Part shown: positions 41,781-46,411 of the stretch, in pieces | Layout: each line of letters begins with the position of its first letter | Numbering within the stretch: the first letter of the stretch is position 1 | NCBI GenBank assembly: GCA_028532765.1 | Contig: JAQQAR010000003.1 | Location: 1-46,411, forward strand | Direction of reading: 5' to 3' | Source: Sphaerochaetaceae bacterium | GTDB taxonomy: Bacteria; Spirochaetota; Spirochaetia; Sphaerochaetales; Sphaerochaetaceae | Length of the DNA: 46,411 bases | Made by a program: the position numbers and the translations under genes | Notes under the pieces: generated by a model | Seen by the model: the letters and a program-made list of their open reading frames with translations, nothing else | Told to the model about the DNA's origin: nothing | Databases searched by the model: none

Positions 41781-41904
41781 TTACACGAAGAGGATCCCCA
41801 TCATCACAAACACTTTTCAGATTTTGTGATTTAGAAACAACATATCACAGAGAGTAACAGTAAAAATCAGAAATCACTTTACTCCGCAAATCCTACGATG
41901 TATT

Positions 41905-42206
41905 TAGACTATACTTCATCAATGACAACTTACCAATGATACAAGATTACCCTTTGCAAGTGTTTGTTTTGCAAACATTTAATTTTCTGGAATTTTACCA
42001 GTTTTTCATCTTTTTTTGATAATTTAGACTACTCAATTTCGTCAATTTTTATCCAAGGTACGCACACTCGTATTTTCAACAATACCGTTGATTCTTATGC
42101 CATTTAGTTTTGGGGTTTGGTGGTCTTCTTTGCCTTGGTCACAGCCTTCTTGGAGCTGTAATGGGTGCTCTTACGGACCTTGTTCCCATGCTCATCGATC
42201 TCGATG
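41905..42206. repeat. Left copy of a ~300-bp direct repeat
   Basis: Matches 45998-46301 in the same orientation over the whole length, with a 44-base identical run (42059-42102) and scattered substitutions elsewhere. It includes ~200 bases of non-coding 3' tail and the last ~34 codons of a minus-strand gene. It stops within ten bases of the stop codon of the WYL regulator gene, which is probably where an insertion or deletion endpoint lies. Confidence 0.9.
42104..42206 (-). pseudogene. 3' remnant of the unidentified gene seen at the right edge
   Basis: The 34 codons reading EIDEHGNKVRKSTHYSSKKA onward, to KKTTKPQN and stop, match the C-terminus encoded at 46199-46411 with mostly synonymous or conservative differences (TK for SR). 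The frame continues upstream for only six codons to an ATG at 42226 that lies inside the WYL gene's end and has no ribosome site. So the rest of the gene is lost. Confidence 0.85.
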
Positions 42207-42215
42207 AAAAAAAGT

Positions 42216-43160
42216 TCATTTATCATAGAGGCTTAGAGTAGCCGTTAGTTTTGAACAAAGATTTTGAATGAGTTCTTGCGGTTCAATAATCCTTGCATTC
42301 ACTCCCAACTGCACAAAAAATGTTGAAATATACTCAATTTCTCCCCTTTCAACATCCATATCCAGAAAGCCAGAATCCTCACTTGTTACTGTCATATGAG
42401 GACCCAGCCATGGTTGACCTTCACAGAGCCTAATGCCCTCTCTATTCAATTCAGCATACACATGCATTGGATCAGACGGTTCTTGAGTCGTAAGATTGTT
42501 AAGCCATTTATGAAGATCAATATCGAAGGTGCAAGGTGCTTGTGTTTTTGCTAGAGATAAAATGCGATCTACCCGATAGTTTCTAACTTGCTTCTGTAAG
42601 ATGTCATACGCTGGCATATACCAAAACCCGTCATACATGTAGATACCAATAGGTAAAACATCTTTTGTCGAATTCTTAATTTTTGATCGGTATTCCATGA
42701 GGATTACGGTTTTTTCTAACGCTGCCTCAATAATCTGCTTGAGGAATGGAGATTCGATGTTCCGTTTTTTATTCCAAAAAGAGACAACGGTATCCAGGTT
42801 GTTCAACCATTCCCTTGTATCTGGAGGCAGCCTTACAAGCAGCTTCCGGGAAACTGAATCAATATCCACTTCAAAAGGCAAGGAACTAATATGCCTTAGA
42901 GATTGAAAGGAGAAGAAAATGGCAAAGGCTTCATTTTCATTGAATATTATGGGTGGCAATAATCTGTTATCAAGAATTCGATATCCCCCATGGCGACCAG
43001 ATTCAGTATAAATTGGTACACCCATTTCACTTAATTCCGTCAGATACCTGTATGCCGTTCTAACAGAAACATCAAATTCAAAAGCAACATCTTGAGCAGT
43101 GAATATTCGCTTTGCATTGATGTATGTGATTAGATCAAATAAAATCTTTGTTTTTGACAA
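42216..43160 (-). CDS. WYL-domain transcriptional regulator (YafY type)
   Basis: A 314-residue protein with an N-terminal winged helix (residues ~1-60; TAQDVAFEFDVSVRTAYRYL). A WYL domain lies in the middle (~residues 140-210; YRSKIKNSTKDVLPIGIYMYDGFWYMPAYD), and a WCX-type C-terminal domain follows. WYL proteins sense nucleotides or other ligands and often repress a divergent gene. The start is TTG at 43160, preceded by AGGAGAGGA four bases away. It is divergent from the oxidoreductase, which it probably controls. A 10-bp-spaced direct repeat TGTCAT lies in the intergenic region. Its stop codon lies at the edge of the direct repeat. Confidence 0.85.
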   Translation of the reverse strand: MSKTKILFDLITYINAKRIFTAQDVAFEFDVSVRTAYRYLTELSEMGVPIYTESGRHGGYRILDNRLLPPIIFNENEAFAIFFSFQSLRHISSLPFEVDIDSVSRKLLVRLPPDTREWLNNLDTVVSFWNKKRNIESPFLKQIIEAALEKTVILMEYRSKIKNSTKDVLPIGIYMYDGFWYMPAYDILQKQVRNYRVDRILSLAKTQAPCTFDIDLHKWLNNLTTQEPSDPMHVYAELNREGIRLCEGQPWLGPHMTVTSEDSGFLDMDVERGEIEYISTFFVQLGVNARIIEPQELIQNLCSKLTATLSLYDK

Positions 43161-43182
43161 AAGTCCTCTCCTTTTAAAAATA

Positions 43183-43198
43183 TGTCATATTTTGTCAT
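43183..43198. promoter_or_regulatory. Direct repeat TGTCAT spaced one helical turn, between divergent genes
   Basis: TGTCAT at 43183-43188 and 43193-43198, with start-to-start spacing 10 bp. It lies 23-38 bases before the WYL gene start and about 50 before the oxidoreductase. This is a possible site for the WYL regulator. Confidence 0.45.
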
Positions 43199-43246
43199 GT
43201 TTAGAGTATATCATAACCTCAAATCAATATTGGGGGTAATTAAATT

Positions 43247-44194
43247 ATGAAGGCCGTAATTATTAATAAATTTGGAGGGCCAATGGAACTAGCTGTGGAA
43301 AGCATTCCAGAACCTAGCCTTGATAACGAAGAAATACTAATCAAGGTTGAATATGCTGGTATTGGACAATGGGATATCTTTGAAAGAGAAGGCGGATATG
43401 ATGAAATGCTGGGACTTCATTCAACATTTCCGTATGTGTTGGGATCGGAGGGATCTGGAGTTGTCCATGCAATAGGAAAGAATGTCACAGGTTTCACTGT
43501 TGGCGACAAAGTTTATGCCTCAGGGTTTCTTAATCCAAAAGGAGGTTTTTACGCAGAATTTGTTGCTATTGATCATCGATATGTCACGCATATCCCGGAT
43601 TCAATCTCGAGTAGGGAAGCAAGCGCAGTGTCGGGGGTAGGCATTACTGCTTTGCGAGGTATTGAAGATGTATTACACCTACAAACAGGCGAGTCAATCA
43701 TGATTTTGGGGGCTAGCGGAGGGATTGGACATATAAGCGTCCAAATTGCAAAGCACAAAGGTGCCCGGGTGTTCGCGATTGCTTCGGGTACTGACGGAGT
43801 TGCAGCAGTAAAAAGCTTGGGGGCTGATGTAGTAGTGGACGGAAGAAACGATGATTTCATATTAGCCGCAAACAGCTTTGCACCAAAGGGTTTCGATACA
43901 GCTCTGTTCACAGCTGGAGGTCCTCTTGTCCAATCATTGGTTCGGTGTATCCGGAAAGGTGGTCGCATTGCTTATCCAAATGGTATTTTCCCAATTCCAA
44001 AAAATACCTTGGGTTATAATTACCTAGCCTATAATGGAGAGCCTGATCCAGAAATTATAAACCGTTTGAGGCATTGGATATGCGATGGCAATTTACATGT
44101 TCATGTTGCTAACACCTTCCAGCCGGCAGAGTGTCAGAGAGCACATACTATGCTTGAACAGCACCATATTGGTAAACTCTGTTTCAAGTTCTGA
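43247..44194 (+). CDS. Zinc-less medium-chain NADP-dependent oxidoreductase (quinone oxidoreductase-like)
   Basis: A 315-residue MDR protein. An N-terminal GroES-like domain (residues ~1-130) includes VLGSEGSGVVHAIGKNVTGFTVGDKVYA. A Rossmann domain with GASGGIGHISVQIAK (a glycine-rich loop; Ser and Gly favour NADPH) follows, and then SLGADVVVDGR. The catalytic zinc Cys/His set is missing, as in quinone oxidoreductases. ATG 43247 has GGGGG ten bases upstream. It is divergent from the WYL regulator and the first gene after the left direct repeat. Substrate unknown; quinone or enone reduction is likely from the family. Confidence 0.9.
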   Translation: MKAVIINKFGGPMELAVESIPEPSLDNEEILIKVEYAGIGQWDIFEREGGYDEMLGLHSTFPYVLGSEGSGVVHAIGKNVTGFTVGDKVYASGFLNPKGGFYAEFVAIDHRYVTHIPDSISSREASAVSGVGITALRGIEDVLHLQTGESIMILGASGGIGHISVQIAKHKGARVFAIASGTDGVAAVKSLGADVVVDGRNDDFILAANSFAPKGFDTALFTAGGPLVQSLVRCIRKGGRIAYPNGIFPIPKNTLGYNYLAYNGEPDPEIINRLRHWICDGNLHVHVANTFQPAECQRAHTMLEQHHIGKLCFKF

Positions 44195-44317
44195 TATTTT
44201 AACAAGAGTTATTGTTCGTCTGATGCTAAAGTCTATAAGGAAAGATTCATTATATTGGATCTATTTGGGAAGTCGCACGAGATGGAATGCCGATCAAGAT
44301 CCTCAAGTGTGTATTCG

Positions 44318-44336
44318 CTTCAATATTGTATTGAAG
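44318..44336. promoter_or_regulatory. 8-3-8 inverted repeat between the oxidoreductase and DHFR-like genes
   Basis: CTTCAATA-TTG-TATTGAAG is a perfect palindrome with a three-base centre. It has no T-tract. It is ~115 bases before the DHFR-like start. Either an operator or a weak hairpin. No gene is seen in 44195-44448. Confidence 0.4.
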
Positions 44337-44448
44337 TTGGCCTTTCTATTGTCTGATTTCCCACTTATATTTATGATGATACCATCATTGATTCGAAAGA
44401 TTTGTCATGCGTAACTTGATTCAATCGGATAATAAAACCAGGTGATTC

Positions 44449-45024
44449 ATGCATGACAAAGGAGGACGAAACATCAAAACTCAATATTACACAGCAGCAA
44501 GTCTCGATGGATATCTCGCAACTGAAGATGATTCATTAGACTGGTTGTTTCCCCTTGGTGATCTGGAAGACAGCAGTTATCCAGAATTCTATTCCCACGT
44601 TGGCGCATTGGCTATGGGTTCCAGCACGTACGAATGGATAGTACGAAATGCTGAGAAGGTAAGCGCAGAGGCTGGTTCCACTTGGCCCTACTCCCTCCCG
44701 ACATGGGTGTTCTCCAAACGAAGACTTCCCCTTATCGACGGCGCGGATATTACATTTGTCCGGGGAGAAGTAACACCAGTCCACGAGGCGATGCGCCTGG
44801 CGACTGGCGGCAAAAATATCTGGATTGTAGGTGGGGGAGATCTGGCGGGACAATTCTATGACGCAGGTCTTTTGGATGAAATGATCGTCCAAATCGGTTC
44901 TGTGACGCTGGGAACTGGAAAACCGTTGTTCCCCCGAAAAGTTCTCAATCCGACTCTTCAGCTCACATCCGTCCAAAGGATGGGTAAGGAAATGGTTGAG
45001 CTGAGGTATGCTGTGAACAAATAA
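44449..45024 (+). CDS. Dihydrofolate reductase family protein (RibD C-terminal-like)
   Basis: About 190 residues with the YyaP/YwjB-like pattern: YYTAASLDGYLAT at the start, GALAMGSSTYEW, WVFSKRRLP, and IWIVGGGDLAGQFYDAGLLDEMIVQIGSVTLGTGKPLF. It is probably an NADPH-dependent reductase; it is not a true housekeeping DHFR. The start is unclear. ATG 44449 has GGTG five bases upstream, but an ideal AAAGGAGG lies downstream of it, seven bases before an ATC (codon 9) at which the homologous sequence begins. A non-standard start or an extra leader is possible. Part of the cassette between the direct repeats. Confidence 0.85.
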   Translation: MHDKGGRNIKTQYYTAASLDGYLATEDDSLDWLFPLGDLEDSSYPEFYSHVGALAMGSSTYEWIVRNAEKVSAEAGSTWPYSLPTWVFSKRRLPLIDGADITFVRGEVTPVHEAMRLATGGKNIWIVGGGDLAGQFYDAGLLDEMIVQIGSVTLGTGKPLFPRKVLNPTLQLTSVQRMGKEMVELRYAVNK

Positions 45025-45145
45025 TAACAATCGAGAAGAGAAGACATTCCTGGTGCATATTATTATATGGAAAAGTATATTCCCTTTTTTTCATAAGAAT
45101 CAGCATCTTGGTGTGGCATTCAGCAATTCATGACATGGAGGTTAT

Positions 45146-45907
45146 ATGAGCGATTGGTTCACCATCGATAGGATTGACACCGATACATACATAATCAGTG
45201 AATACCGACACTGGAAGGAAACTCATTGTTATCTTCTCAATGGCACAAATTGCAGCCTTCTTATAGATACTGGGTTGGGTATTTGCAATATCCACGATGA
45301 AGTGATGAAACTATCGAACAAACCAGTCATCGCCGTCGCCACCCATATACATTGGGACCATATCGGGGGCCACCACTATTTTCCCGATTTCTATGCTCAT
45401 AAGGACGAGCTGCACTGGCTGAACGGTGGATTCTTTCTCACCTTAGAACAAATTAAAGAGATGGTGATGGACCGCTGTGATGCCCCTGTCGGCTATGATG
45501 TGAATACGTATGAGTTCTTTCAAGGTACCCCTACCCGCATACTCAGTGATGGTGATGACATCGACCTCGGTGCCCGCATCATCAAGGTATTGCACACGCC
45601 CGGGCACTCTCCCGGGCACATGTGCTTCTGGGAAGAGGATAAAAGATATCTGTTCACTGGCGATCTGGTTTATAAGGATACATTGTTTGCTTATTACCCA
45701 TCCACAGACCCCCAAGCGTATCTTGTCTCCCTTGAGAAGATTGCAGCATTGCCGGTTGAACGGGTGTTTCCAGCCCACCATTCATTGGATATCAAACCTG
45801 AGATTCTTGGAAGGATGCGAAATGCATTCCGGGACCTTGAAACCGAGGGCAAGCTGCATCATGGAACCGGTGTATGTGAATACGGTGATTGGGCTGTTTG
45901 GTTATAG
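45146..45907 (+). CDS. MBL-fold metallohydrolase
   Basis: A 253-residue cytoplasmic MBL protein. It has LIDTGLGICNIHDEV early, then ATHIHWDHIGGHHYFPD (HxHxDH motif), LHTPGHSPGHMCFW (His), TGDLVYKDTLFAY (bridging Asp) and PAHHSLDIKPEIL (final His). The motifs match glyoxalase II-like or quorum-quenching-like hydrolases; without them no substrate can be named. A GGAGG site lies five bases before ATG 45146. It is the last gene of the cassette, 90 bases before the right direct repeat. Confidence 0.9.
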   Translation: MSDWFTIDRIDTDTYIISEYRHWKETHCYLLNGTNCSLLIDTGLGICNIHDEVMKLSNKPVIAVATHIHWDHIGGHHYFPDFYAHKDELHWLNGGFFLTLEQIKEMVMDRCDAPVGYDVNTYEFFQGTPTRILSDGDDIDLGARIIKVLHTPGHSPGHMCFWEEDKRYLFTGDLVYKDTLFAYYPSTDPQAYLVSLEKIAALPVERVFPAHHSLDIKPEILGRMRNAFRDLETEGKLHHGTGVCEYGDWAVWL

Positions 45908-45997
45908 AAAGTCAATCAATCATGTAAAGGATTTTCAAGCTCTACGATCTTGTAAAAGAGTCCATAACCATTCTTCTTGTTCTCTTATATACAATTA

Positions 45998-46301
45998 TTT
46001 TGACTATAAATCATCAATGACAACTTGCCCTTGATACAAGATTACTCTATGCAAGTATTTGTTTTGTAAACACTTATTTTTTCGTTATTTTATCAGTTTT
46101 TCAGGATTTTTTATTAATTTAGACTACTCAATTTCGTCAATTTTTACCAAAGATACGCACACTCGTATTTTCAACAATACCGTTGATTCTTATGCCAATT
46201 AGTTTTGGGGTTTTGTGGTTTTCTTTGCCCTACTGACAGCTTTCTTCGAGCTGTAATGGGTGCTTTTTCGGACCTTGTTTCCATGCTCATCGATCTCAAT
46301 G
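45998..46301. repeat. Right copy of the ~300-bp direct repeat
   Basis: Matches 41905-42206 in the same orientation. The shared part begins near GACTATA...TCATCAATGACAAC and ends after CATCGATCTC, beyond which only this copy continues coding. Differences are concentrated in the AT-rich tail and at third codon positions, so the two copies are not a very recent duplication. Confidence 0.9.
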
Positions 46302-46411
46302 TTGGAGCGCTTCGCCTTGAGTTTCTGAACGCGTTTGAACTGTCGTTCATGGATGATTGGGAGGTGATGGTTACGTGATCGGTGGACTTCGAACGGGTCA
46401 CGGGTTTTTCT
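46199..46411 (-). CDS. C-terminal part of an unidentified gene, probably mobile-element borne; 5' end outside window
   Basis: An open minus-strand frame enters from the right edge and ends at the TAA at 46199-46201, 70 residues in the window. The residues are very basic: DPFEVHRSRNHHLPIIHERQ, then FKRVQKLKAKRS, then EIDEHGNKVRKS and a Lys-rich tail KKTTKPQN. I do not recognise the family. Two copies of its 3' end, one truncated, share conserved non-coding tail sequence, which suggests an insertion sequence or other repeated element. The transposase idea rests on context only. Confidence 0.6.
   Translation of the reverse strand, partial: RKTRDPFEVHRSRNHHLPIIHERQFKRVQKLKAKRSNIEIDEHGNKVRKSTHYSSKKAVSRAKKTTKPQN

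Larger units (their letters stand above)
41725..42215. other. Non-coding stretch after the aldo/keto reductase
   Basis: About 490 bases without an intact gene. It holds the 13-bp inverted repeat at 41744-41780, about 120 bases in which I see nothing, and then the left copy of the direct repeat (41905-42206), including a 34-codon remnant of a gene's 3' end. Confidence 0.6.

Noticed and set aside
44085..44414. 109-codon plus-strand frame overlapping the end of the oxidoreductase
   Set aside because: It begins inside the real gene in another frame and shows no ribosome site or recognisable motifs.
46171..46401. 76-codon minus-strand frame ending KNQRYC
   Set aside because: It lies in a different frame from the conserved 3' end ending KKTTKPQN, which is supported by mostly synonymous differences between the two repeat copies.

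Overview
The window looks like a chromosomal segment of a free-living or gut-associated anaerobic spirochaete, most likely a Sphaerochaeta relative. This is an inference. It rests on the moderate GC content, a long-form PRPP synthetase, a solute-binding protein whose signal peptide ends in a GGAQE-type site, and DNA made mostly of short operons with good Shine-Dalgarno sites. No rRNA, tRNA or CRISPR array was seen. The first ~118 bases are much richer in GC (about 70%) than the rest and may be a chimeric join.

Bases 1-19,700 are mainly housekeeping. They hold a large unknown protein with acidic hexapeptide repeats (open at the left edge), an MFS transporter, a radical SAM/HhH protein, an EamA transporter, a YjbQ protein, an aspartate-type aminotransferase, PRPP synthetase, a Na/Pi cotransporter fused to a PhoU-like domain, argininosuccinate lyase, a lipoprotein, thioredoxin, a LigB-type dioxygenase, a methyltransferase, RNase R, a GNAT acetyltransferase and a PhzF-like protein.

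Bases 19,700-36,440 form one catabolic locus and are the most interesting part. Two minus-strand operons run head to tail. The upstream one (35,021 to 27,625) encodes two ABC permeases, a solute-binding protein, a lipid-anchored metallo-beta-lactamase-fold protein and three cytoplasmic phosphoesterases from three unrelated folds: alkaline-phosphatase-type phosphodiesterase, GDPD and calcineurin-like. The downstream one (27,346 to 19,762) encodes E1-alpha, E1-beta, E2 and E3 of an acetoin/pyruvate-type dehydrogenase, then a histidine phosphatase, a glycerol-kinase-like FGGY kinase and an SDR dehydrogenase. A divergent LacI-family regulator sits at the top. The palindrome TGTAATTACA occurs twice before the dehydrogenase operon and twice (plus one near copy) between the importer operon and lacI, so both operons appear to be one regulon. 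The proposed job is import of a phosphodiester or related compound, hydrolysis, oxidation and phosphorylation of the released polyol or ketose, and thiolytic cleavage to acetyl-CoA. The actual substrate is unknown.

Bases 36,440-37,780 carry mobile-element debris: a truncated serine recombinase and a DUF6431-like zinc protein. Bases 38,076-41,724 hold a compact redox-type cluster: a secreted cyclophilin-like protein, an AraC regulator and, divergently, cupin, carboxymuconolactone-decarboxylase-like and aldo/keto reductase genes. Bases 41,905-46,411 hold a 3.8-kb cassette (WYL regulator, zinc-less medium-chain oxidoreductase, DHFR-like reductase, MBL hydrolase) between two ~300-bp direct repeats. 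Each repeat carries the 3' end of the same unidentified, probably transposon-borne, gene.
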